Shown piece by piece: positions 8,237 through 14,517 of a stretch of 39,001 nt of DNA (position 1 is its first letter; the number at the start of each line of letters is the position of its first letter). The notes beneath the pieces were generated by a model, which did not search any database, was not told where the DNA came from, and saw only the letters and a program-made list of their open reading frames with translations. Made by a program: the position numbers and the translations under genes. The stretch spans positions 1 to 39,001 of IMG/VR virus record IMGVR_UViG_3300022858_000548, one strand, 5' to 3'. Source of the stretch: a virus.

Positions 8237-9439
8237 ATGTACGGACAGAACCTCAAGACCCTCGTCGAGTCGATGGGTCATCGTCAGGCCGCAATCCTTT
8301 TGGGCGATGCCCTCAGGGAAGGCGAACTCAAGTCGGAGGACTTCTCTCTCCGTGAGCTCGCCGAAGCGTTCCTCGGACACAAGTGGGTTTCGGGCCTCAC
8401 GCCCGGAGGCGAAACCGGATTCGCCCCCATTCAGTCGTCCGCCGAGCTGATGGAAGCTGGGGATGCGATCGATGTGACCGCATACTCCAACATCACCGGT
8501 CAGCTCATGTACTCGGCCATCCTGGAAGGCTTCACCCAGGAGGGGTTCATTTCGGACTCGTTGGCTCGTCGGATCCCGACGAAGCTCAGCGGCGAGAAGA
8601 TCCCCGGACTCGGCAATCTCATGACCGGAAGTTCGGCCACAGATACACTCGATGGTGTCGGCGACGGTATGCCGTTCCCCACCATCGGCGAGATCGCCGA
8701 AGACTATGTCGAGACGCCTTCCACCACAAAGCGTGGATTGATTCTCGGCATCACGAAGGAGACGATCTTCTTCGACCGCACCGGGCTGATGCTCGAGCGG
8801 GCTCGCCAGATCGGTGAGCGTCTCGGCCTCGACAAGGAGAAGCGTCTTCTGAACGTGGTTCTCGGAATCACGAACAACTTCTCCTGGAGAGGAACCTCGT
8901 ACAACACGTACCTCACTTCCGGCTCCTGGATCAATTCCAAGACGGGGGTGGAGCTCGTCGATTGGACGGATGTCGAGATCGCCGAGCTCATGTTCACCGA
9001 CATGACGGATCCGGATACGGGTGAACCGATCATCATGGGTCCGGACAAGACTCTTCTCGTCATGCCGGCGAAGCACTTCACGGCCAGACGGATTCTCGGT
9101 GCCACGGAGGTCGAGTACGGTACTCGGGCTGCGGCGACTCCGATCACCCGAAGCCCCAACCCACTTCCGGCCGGTTACAGTCTCATCGTCAATGCCAGAA
9201 TGCAGGCTCGCATCGTTGCGGGCTACAGCGTTGCGGCTGCCGATGCGGCCAAGTACTGGTACTACGGAAGCTTCATGAAGGCATTCGCCTACATGGAGAA
9301 CTGGCCAATCACGGTTGTGCAGGCACCCGCCAACGGCGAAGCCGAGTTCGAACGAGACATCATCGTTCGTTTCAAGGCCTCGGAACGTGGCGCTGCGGCC
9401 GTGATGAACCCGAGGTACGTACTGAAGCTGACTGGTTAA
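8237..9439 (+). CDS. Major capsid protein
   Basis: A 400-residue protein following the protease/scaffold and decoration genes in the canonical order. Its size, even hydrophobicity, lack of membrane segments and strong codon bias fit a major capsid protein. The N-terminal part (SLRELAEAFLGHKWVSGL) is helical, like the N-arm region of HK97-fold capsid proteins, and ARRILGATEVEYGTRAAATP lies in the C-terminal half. An AAAGGA lies eight bases before the ATG. The stop codon sits inside a 16-bp perfect palindrome and is followed by a stable hairpin. A long open frame on the opposite strand is a by-product of codon bias. HK97 fold is inferred, not shown by a motif. Confidence 0.75.
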   Translation: MYGQNLKTLVESMGHRQAAILLGDALREGELKSEDFSLRELAEAFLGHKWVSGLTPGGETGFAPIQSSAELMEAGDAIDVTAYSNITGQLMYSAILEGFTQEGFISDSLARRIPTKLSGEKIPGLGNLMTGSSATDTLDGVGDGMPFPTIGEIAEDYVETPSTTKRGLILGITKETIFFDRTGLMLERARQIGERLGLDKEKRLLNVVLGITNNFSWRGTSYNTYLTSGSWINSKTGVELVDWTDVEIAELMFTDMTDPDTGEPIIMGPDKTLLVMPAKHFTARRILGATEVEYGTRAAATPITRSPNPLPAGYSLIVNARMQARIVAGYSVAAADAAKYWYYGSFMKAFAYMENWPITVVQAPANGEAEFERDIIVRFKASERGAAAVMNPRYVLKLTG

Positions 9440-9445
9440 CCAGTC
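9430..9445. repeat. 16-bp perfect palindrome over the capsid gene stop codon
   Basis: GACTGGTTAACCAGTC reads the same on both strands and contains the TAA stop of the major capsid gene. It could be a protein-binding site or a small hairpin that ends ribosome transit. No function is proven. Confidence 0.6.
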
Positions 9446-9458
9446 GGCTTGGATTACT

Positions 9459-9480
9459 GGGGGCTTCTCCGGAAGCCCCC
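9459..9480 (+). terminator. Stable hairpin after the capsid gene
   Basis: GGGGGCTTC and its complement GAAGCCCCC form a nine-base-pair stem closed by a TCCG tetraloop. It lies 20 bases after the capsid stop and just before the next gene. There is no T-run after it, so it is more likely a partial attenuator or an mRNA-stabilising 3' end than a full intrinsic terminator. This would let capsid mRNA exceed the downstream genes. Confidence 0.5.
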
Positions 9481-9499
9481 ACGGTCCGGAAAGGACGCA

Positions 9500-9739
9500 A
9501 TGCCGCTTTTCAATGTTCAGCTCGGTTCGGTCGATCCGCTCGATGTCATTGAGGCAGAGAGTCCGGAAGAGGCCAAGCAGCTCTACATGGATCAATTCGG
9601 AATCCTGGGAACGAAGAATCAGTTCCTACATTGCGAAGAAGACGATCCGGACGAAGAGCCCGAGTCCAATGAATCCTCGGACGAAGAAGATGGCAAGGAC
9701 AAGCCCGAGGATGATTCCGAGGACGCAAGAGAAGACTGA
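9500..9739 (+). CDS. Small protein with a highly acidic tail
   Basis: A 79-residue protein. The ATG at 9500 is chosen because GGAAAGGA precedes it; an upstream in-frame ATG at 9449 lies before the post-capsid hairpin and lacks such a site. The first half is a compact alpha/beta stretch (MPLFNVQLGSVDPLDVIEAESPEE, here split as MPLFNVQLGS and the following residues). The second half is almost entirely Asp, Glu and Ser. Such acidic tails can mimic DNA or bind basic partners. It sits between capsid and neck genes; function unknown. Confidence 0.6.
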   Translation: MPLFNVQLGSVDPLDVIEAESPEEAKQLYMDQFGILGTKNQFLHCEEDDPDEEPESNESSDEEDGKDKPEDDSEDARED

Positions 9740-9746
9740 TGACAAT

Positions 9747-9810
9747 GCGATCGGCGTTCGTCCTCCTTGCCGGAGCCCGTAGAGGTTCCCCCTGTGCGGA
9801 CGCCGATCGC
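9747..9810 (+). repeat. Long-range inverted repeat between head genes
   Basis: GCGATCGGCGT at 9747-9757 is exactly complementary to ACGCCGATCGC at 9800-9810, leaving a 42-base loop that contains one copy of the CCCCCTGTGC motif (9788-9797). It fills the gap before the gene at 9828 and ends 17 bases before that start. It may be a terminator without a T-run, an RNA-processing site, or a DNA structure. Confidence 0.55.
9788..9797 (+). repeat. CCCCCTGTGC motif copy (intergenic)
   Basis: Perfect plus-strand copy inside the loop of the 9747-9810 inverted repeat, so not explained by coding. Confidence 0.6.
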
Positions 9811-9827
9811 TATCTCGGGAGATTGTA

Positions 9828-10043
9828 ATGACTTATGCGACTGACTTGATCACGCTTCGGGACCAGTTGATGGCTCGGATCCTTGAAGTGACTGCTGCCC
9901 CGAAACCGTCTTACAGTATCGATGGTCAGGCGGTTTCGTGGACGCAGTACTTGACTGAGCTGCGGAAACAGCTCAAGGATACAAACGGCTTGATCAATGA
10001 TGCCGATGGACCCTACTCCTTTGAGACTCAGTTGTTCACGTAG
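9828..10043 (+). CDS. Small neck-region protein of unknown function
   Basis: A 71-residue protein with a GGGAG ribosome site ahead of its ATG. It is mostly helical (LITLRDQLMARILEVTAA, TQYLTELRKQLKDTNGLI) with a short middle loop. Position between the capsid and tail-completion genes suggests a small connector or adaptor role. No family motif was recognised. Confidence 0.6.
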   Translation: MTYATDLITLRDQLMARILEVTAAPKPSYSIDGQAVSWTQYLTELRKQLKDTNGLINDADGPYSFETQLFT

Positions 10044-10056
10044 GATCGGATAACCA

Positions 10057-12036
10057 ATGTCACTTACCACTGTTACTGTTTCGTCCGGCGGCACCTTAGA
10101 CCAAGGAGGTCAGTGCGGACGTATGATTGCTCGGGGTGACGATGGTAGAATCCATGCAATCTACATCGAGGCTTCAAAGTCTGATCTACAATATCGGTAT
10201 TCAGACGACGATGGTGCAACATGGTCTGCGGAAGAAGAAATCTATAACAGTGGGTCTTACTATATCTATACCGCGCACATTTGTGTTGCAGCCAATAACG
10301 AACCCGTAGTCAGCTTCTGTTACCACCAAGCCACGAACGCCGCAATCATTTTCCAAAGGGTTGCTGGTTCGTGGACGGTGATGACTTCGCCTTACGGTGC
10401 AGGTACGAAACTTGCGAACGATCCGGGGATATGTCGTATTCTCTACGATCCCAATTCTGGTGAGTTCGTTGGACTAAGTGTAGTTCAAGTCGGCTCCACG
10501 GGTTACAACATTCGTTTCAAGACTAGTTCAGATCTAACCGGTGCTTGGGGTTCTGACATTACTGTTGAATCAGTGGGGTCTTCACCCCTAGATGTTACAG
10601 CCGTTAGTGGTGTTGATGCCTGTTTGGACATTAATGGAGATGTGTGGGTTGCCGCACTCCGGAACGACGGTGGCAGTTCGAAAATCAGTGTCATCAAATG
10701 GACTCGGTCCACTACTACGCTTGGTTCGTGGGATGACGTAGATACTAGTCTCGTCGCTGCCGGCGCCTGTTCAATTACTATGTTGGTTGACAAAAACGGT
10801 ATTCCGTATGTTACAGCATGTCACCGAAATGGAGGAGCCCGAGGCGTAGGGGTTATCTACGACAAGACGAGTGGCTCCTGGTCAGCTGCAGAAGAGATCA
10901 TCTCCAACGGATCATACGACACTTGGACGGGGCGCTCTTCAATCGCCGATGACGGTACAATCTGTATCCTTTGTATTGAACGAGCCTTTGACATTTCTGG
11001 TGACACCTTCATTCGTTACCGAAATGCTGCAGGAACTTGGTCGACTCTATATACCACAACAGACAATCGTGACGCAATGGGTTGTTGTTGGTGTGGAGCT
11101 TGTTACTACTCAAGACCGGCGTCAGGTTACTACACATTAGTGTGTGATATCGTTCCAGATGCAATTTATGTGATGTATGAAAACACCACTGTATGGGCTG
11201 AAGGTGGGTTGTCTGTTCAGGCTTCGGACACGATTGAATTCTCTGAACTCGCAGAGATGTACTGGGTAGCTGCGAACAAGATTGAAGGGTTGGAGTTTAG
11301 CGAAGTTGCATCTGAAGTTGCTGAACTCGGTTACGCACAAGGAGAAACGGTTGAGTTTGGGGAACTAGCTGGACTTACTCATGAAGTAGAAGGCGAAGAC
11401 GAGATTGAGTTCGGTGATAGTGCACACCGTAACTACGAAGTCGTAGCCGTTGACGGAGTTGAGTTCACCGAACTAGCCACTCGACTTACCTTTGCAGAAG
11501 ATACGGTTGAGTTCGGTGAGTCGGGTTCAGCAGTCCTTGTTGTCACAGCAGAAGCAACCGATGGCATTACGTTCCAGGAAGCGGCAGCACACCTACCCAT
11601 TGAAGGGTGTGAAACTGACTTCGTACCTACACCATCAATCCCGGCAGATCCGAATACGATCCTGTATGTATACTTGCAAGGGCCTTGGGCAACTCTAGCC
11701 TACACGATCCGATTGACGAGACCTGATTACGGAGACGTTCGTCGGAATCGATTGCAGATTGTTGTTCACCGTACAAGAGGCGGTGGCAGAAGAGTATACA
11801 AACGGACTCCATCTTTCAAGTCTTTGGTTATGCGTTTCCAGGGCATGAGTCGAAAGAAGCTTCTGGAACTAGAGAACTTCCTCGAGAACACTGCAGGAGA
11901 AGACATCAAGTTCATTGATCACAATGGACATGTGTGGAAGGGTAACCTTCTGAATTCACCTGTTGATCTATCTACGGAAGGTCGTAGTCAAGGCGAAGCC
12001 ATGTTGGAATTCGAGGGTGAGGTAATCTCGTCATGA
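10057..12036 (+). CDS. Virion protein with sialidase-like beta-propeller, acidic repeats and a C-terminal connector-like domain
   Basis: A 659-residue protein with three parts. Residues about 1-380 carry bladed repeats with Asp-box-like features (SDDDGATWSAEEEI near 50; DDGTICILCIE; GTWSTLYTT), as in sialidase-type or BNR beta-propellers. Residues about 385-512 hold seven degenerate copies of a unit built around D-x-(I/V)-E-F-x-E-(L/S)-A. Residues about 513-659 are a separate basic-then-mixed domain (RLQIVVHRTRGGGRRVYKRTP) with no recognised match. BNR propellers bind or cleave sialic-acid-type glycans, but catalytic residues were not identified, so binding is the safer reading. Its location among neck genes is unusual, since receptor-binding proteins normally follow the tape measure. 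The next gene overlaps the stop as ATGA. Confidence 0.65.
   Translation: MSLTTVTVSSGGTLDQGGQCGRMIARGDDGRIHAIYIEASKSDLQYRYSDDDGATWSAEEEIYNSGSYYIYTAHICVAANNEPVVSFCYHQATNAAIIFQRVAGSWTVMTSPYGAGTKLANDPGICRILYDPNSGEFVGLSVVQVGSTGYNIRFKTSSDLTGAWGSDITVESVGSSPLDVTAVSGVDACLDINGDVWVAALRNDGGSSKISVIKWTRSTTTLGSWDDVDTSLVAAGACSITMLVDKNGIPYVTACHRNGGARGVGVIYDKTSGSWSAAEEIISNGSYDTWTGRSSIADDGTICILCIERAFDISGDTFIRYRNAAGTWSTLYTTTDNRDAMGCCWCGACYYSRPASGYYTLVCDIVPDAIYVMYENTTVWAEGGLSVQASDTIEFSELAEMYWVAANKIEGLEFSEVASEVAELGYAQGETVEFGELAGLTHEVEGEDEIEFGDSAHRNYEVVAVDGVEFTELATRLTFAEDTVEFGESGSAVLVVTAEATDGITFQEAAAHLPIEGCETDFVPTPSIPADPNTILYVYLQGPWATLAYTIRLTRPDYGDVRRNRLQIVVHRTRGGGRRVYKRTPSFKSLVMRFQGMSRKKLLELENFLENTAGEDIKFIDHNGHVWKGNLLNSPVDLSTEGRSQGEAMLEFEGEVISS
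11217..11585 (+). repeat. Seven degenerate acidic repeats inside the propeller protein
   Basis: Coding repeats of roughly 15-23 residues contain the core IEFSELA, LEFSEVA, VEFGELA, IEFGDSA, VEFTELA, VEFGESG and ITFQEAA. The DNA echoes this as recurrent GTTGAGTTCGGTGA-like stretches. They may act as a spacer between the propeller and the C-terminal domain and could vary in number between relatives. Confidence 0.65.
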
Positions 12037-12392
12037 CAATAGGCTTTGATCCCAGTAACGACTACACGATGTTCGACGGACTTCAATCGGTTACGTACCG
12101 AGCCAAAGGTGCAGCAACACCTGACGTAGAAAATGGGGTTGTTGCAGATACAGCAACGGACTATACATCCATTCAAGCTCTGAAGAGACTCGTTGACCAA
12201 GACGCAATGATCGTTCTGTTCTCTGCAGGCAAGGTACAAGTCGGTGACTGTATGTGGGAGATCCCATACATCACTGGCGTCACTCCTGCTGTGGGCGATC
12301 GAGTCATCGAGGCTGACGATACGGAATGGGAAGTCGTTGCGATTGATGACAAGCCCGTTCTAAGCATGTGGAGGGTTCTAGCTAGGAAATGA
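12033..12392 (+). CDS. Probable head-tail connector protein
   Basis: A 119-residue protein overlapping the preceding gene by ATGA and the next by four bases. It is beta-rich with AGKVQVGDCMWEIPY and VGDRVIEADDTEWEVVAIDD, a pattern common in head-closure or stopper proteins, which are small SH3-like barrels. The order (this gene, gp10-like, terminator-like, tube) matches that of many siphoviruses, where the stopper precedes the gp10-like neck protein. The assignment rests on order and fold pattern. Confidence 0.6.
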   Translation: MTIGFDPSNDYTMFDGLQSVTYRAKGAATPDVENGVVADTATDYTSIQALKRLVDQDAMIVLFSAGKVQVGDCMWEIPYITGVTPAVGDRVIEADDTEWEVVAIDDKPVLSMWRVLARK

Positions 12393-12760
12393 AACGGCAG
12401 GGAGCAGCCATTTCAATGACTCGGTTCCTTCGGGACATGAACAAGTTCTTCATATCTATTGGAGACTTGACCGAGACAAATGCATGGATCAAGTTCCAGG
12501 CCATTATACTTCGTACCTTCAACAAGATCAAGAATCGTACTCCAGTTGATACTGGCTTTGCGAAAAGTAGTTGGCGAGTCGAGATCAATCACGACACACC
12601 TGGTTTGTTCCAGGCCAAGATCTATAATGGGGCTTGGTACATCGCCCTGCTTGAATACGGACATTCGAAACAAGCTCCTCAGGGCATGGTTCGGATTACC
12701 TTGATCGAACAGTCAATCACGATCCGCCGGATCCTTAAGGGGCTATCTCGTGGCCGTTGA
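12389..12760 (+). CDS. HK97 gp10-like neck/tail completion protein
   Basis: A 123-residue protein containing NRTPVDTGFAKSSW followed by YIALLEYGHSKQAPQGMVR. The combination of TPVDTG and an EYG-x-QAP-x-GM-R segment is the hallmark of HK97 gp10-like proteins, which sit at the head-tail joint. It overlaps its neighbours on both sides and belongs to the neck operon. The ATG overlaps the upstream stop as ATGA. Length is normal for the family. Confidence 0.8.
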   Translation: MKRQGAAISMTRFLRDMNKFFISIGDLTETNAWIKFQAIILRTFNKIKNRTPVDTGFAKSSWRVEINHDTPGLFQAKIYNGAWYIALLEYGHSKQAPQGMVRITLIEQSITIRRILKGLSRGR

Positions 12761-13241
12761 TGCCAAGTTAAGATTGTACATAGAACGGTCCTTGGCCAAG
12801 GCTATTGTCGATGGCTTAACTGGCTACACCGTTCAGACTCCAGGAACCAGAAGTGAAGTGGCTTCGACTGTGGATGATTGGTTCACGTTTCATCCACTAG
12901 CCATTCCCAGGATCCCTTCTCGTAAGGGAACTTGGCATGGTCGAGTCATGTTTCAGATCACAGTCTTCTCCAGATACGGGGAGCAGCGATCTGACAGACG
13001 ACTCGATATGGTCTTTGAACTCGCTGCCGCTGTGCAGGCGCTTCTCGATGACAACAGCGTTGCAATCCTCAAGTATGGAGGTGATGATTCTGTCTTGGGG
13101 TGTTTGAAGCTTGGTCCAAGTGACGAAGTGTATCAGGATGAAGGTGATCTTGGACTTGCTCATCGTTCTACCAAGCCAACAGAAGTATCGAACATTCATT
13201 CGTTGGTCCTAACGTTTGTTGGAACCATGTTCGTGTCCTGA
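12750..13241 (+). CDS. Probable tail terminator protein
   Basis: A 163-residue protein in the tail-terminator position, directly before the tail tube gene. The start is GTG at 12750, with AAGGGG eight bases upstream; it overlaps the gp10-like gene. The pattern of an N-terminal helix (LRLYIERSLAKAIVDGL), a central strand pair with FQITVFSRYGEQRSDRRLDMVFELAAAVQALL, and closing strands fits lambda gpU-like terminators, which cap the tail tube. Assigned by order and fold pattern; no single diagnostic motif. Confidence 0.65.
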   Translation: MAVDAKLRLYIERSLAKAIVDGLTGYTVQTPGTRSEVASTVDDWFTFHPLAIPRIPSRKGTWHGRVMFQITVFSRYGEQRSDRRLDMVFELAAAVQALLDDNSVAILKYGGDDSVLGCLKLGPSDEVYQDEGDLGLAHRSTKPTEVSNIHSLVLTFVGTMFVS

Positions 13242-13254
13242 AGGAGGTGACGTA

Positions 13255-13749
13255 ATGGCGACTCGTAACATGACGGATGGGGCACTGGTCATCTCGGATG
13301 GCACAACCCCAGCCAATACCCTCACCGTTCCGGTCATGGAAGGAGACCTCTCGTTCGTCGAGACGGCCGAAGCTCCTGTGATCATGAACCGAGGGTCGTT
13401 GTACGGAATGGCGACTCCTCTGGAAACCCCACTCGAGGTTTCCTTCACCCTCAAGTTCGAGGAGTGGCAGGGGAAAGCGGCTTCCGGTTCGGATCCCAGT
13501 CCGGTGGATGCGCTGCGCCAACGTGGCAATGCGGCTGCCTGGGCTGCGACGATTTCATGCGGTCCGTACACCGTGGATCTTATCTTCACGGTCACGAAGC
13601 CGTGTACTGCGGCCGGCGAGGAGTCGGAGGTTCTGACGTTTGCGGACTTCCACTGCGACCGGCTCGAGTTCAGTGAGGGCGAAGAGTACAATACGATCTC
13701 CTGTTCGGGTCGTTGCCTGCTCGTCAGCCCCACGTCGGTTCGCTCTTAA
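13255..13749 (+). CDS. Major tail tube protein
   Basis: A 164-residue beta-rich protein immediately before the tail chaperone pair. The ATG at 13255 has AAGGAGGTGA upstream, one of the best ribosome sites in the window; an in-frame ATG at 13216 lies inside the preceding gene and is rejected. Codons end in G or C more often than in neighbouring genes, as in the capsid gene, which fits a highly expressed structural protein. The segment LEVSFTLKFEEWQGKAASG and the closing ISCSGRCLLVSP suggest tube-like strands. The protein would polymerise around the tape measure. Confidence 0.75.
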   Translation: MATRNMTDGALVISDGTTPANTLTVPVMEGDLSFVETAEAPVIMNRGSLYGMATPLETPLEVSFTLKFEEWQGKAASGSDPSPVDALRQRGNAAAWAATISCGPYTVDLIFTVTKPCTAAGEESEVLTFADFHCDRLEFSEGEEYNTISCSGRCLLVSPTSVRS

Positions 13750-13779
13750 ACCAGGTTCAAGGCAAGGAGGTGTTCAGCT

Positions 13780-14301
13780 ATGAGACTCAAAGGTGAAGCA
13801 GTCAATGCTATCGCACAGGGTGAGGTAAGGATCCCTCGTGGGGATTCGGATCCAATCATCCTGAGGGTTCAGGCTCTGCCGTTGGGACATGAGGAGTTGG
13901 CGGAACAGATGTTCCCGTCACCCACAGCTCCACTGCAGTACGCCGAATCTCGTGGTGGCAAGATCCTTCGGGATCCGGCTACTCGGAAACCGATCACCGT
14001 CCGGAACCTCGAGGATTCGGATTACAAGGCAGCCGTACGTATCACCAGTCGTCACCAGATGATGTTTTTCGTCCATGCTGCCCTCAAGGCGGATGACACG
14101 GTCGAATGGGAAACTGAGGAGGTCGCTGGTCAAGACCCCAAGGAATTCTACACCGACCTGTACAACGAACTGAAGGCTGCAGGGTTCTCGGTCGGTGACC
14201 TTCGACTCATTGTCGATGCGGTCATGGAGCTAAGCAACCTTTCGGGTGAAGACATTCAGGAGGCGAAGGAGGATTTTTTGTCCCAGGAGCCGTCGGTCTA
14301 A
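13780..14301 (+). CDS. Tail assembly chaperone (gpG-like)
   Basis: A 173-residue protein between the tail tube and tape measure genes, the fixed place for the tail assembly chaperone. It is acidic and helical toward the end (LRLIVDAVMELSNLSGEDIQEAKEDF). AAGGAGGTG precedes the ATG. The last codons contain the slippery heptamer T-TTT-TTG at 14274-14280, which gives a longer -1 frameshift product. Such chaperones coat the tape measure before tube assembly and are absent from the mature virion. Confidence 0.8.
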   Translation: MRLKGEAVNAIAQGEVRIPRGDSDPIILRVQALPLGHEELAEQMFPSPTAPLQYAESRGGKILRDPATRKPITVRNLEDSDYKAAVRITSRHQMMFFVHAALKADDTVEWETEEVAGQDPKEFYTDLYNELKAAGFSVGDLRLIVDAVMELSNLSGEDIQEAKEDFLSQEPSV

Positions 14302-14513
14302 AGGCGGCAGCACTTCCAAAGGACACGGCTCGAACATTGCGGTATGCGGTCTTGCGGGCGATCGAACGGATTGACCCCAGGGCCGCATACGGCAAGTCTT
14401 GGAATGAGTTGAATCGTAATCAGCAGTTAGAGCTCCTAGGCTTTGCTGCCTTACGGGAGCACGAAGACGCCGAACAGCTTCAAGCCACATGGGGTGGTTT
14501 GGGTAAGAGGTGA
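13780..14513 (+). CDS. Tail assembly chaperone frameshift product (gpGT-like), -1 shift at 14280
   Basis: Reading 13780-14280 and then continuing in the -1 frame from base 14280 gives a product of 244 residues ending at a TGA at 14511-14513. The shift adds 77 residues beginning VPGAVGLKAAALPKD and ending ATWGGLGKR. The -1 frame is open from the heptamer to four bases before the tape measure start and has no ribosome site of its own. It would otherwise leave more than 200 bases without a gene. Lambda gpG/gpGT and most siphoviruses make their chaperone pair this way. The slip site is seen directly; its efficiency is unknown. Confidence 0.8.
14274..14280 (+). promoter_or_regulatory. Programmed -1 ribosomal frameshift site
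   Basis: The heptamer is T TTT TTG in the zero frame (GAT TTT TTG), a canonical X-XXY-YYZ slip sequence. It lies 21 bases before the zero-frame stop, with a continuous -1 frame downstream. Confidence 0.8.
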
Positions 14514-14517
14514 TTGA

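Noticed and set aside
8219-9595. A 458-codon open frame on the minus strand across the major capsid gene
   Set aside because: It mirrors the strong third-position bias of the capsid gene, lacks family motifs, and would lie entirely antisense to a well-placed capsid gene.
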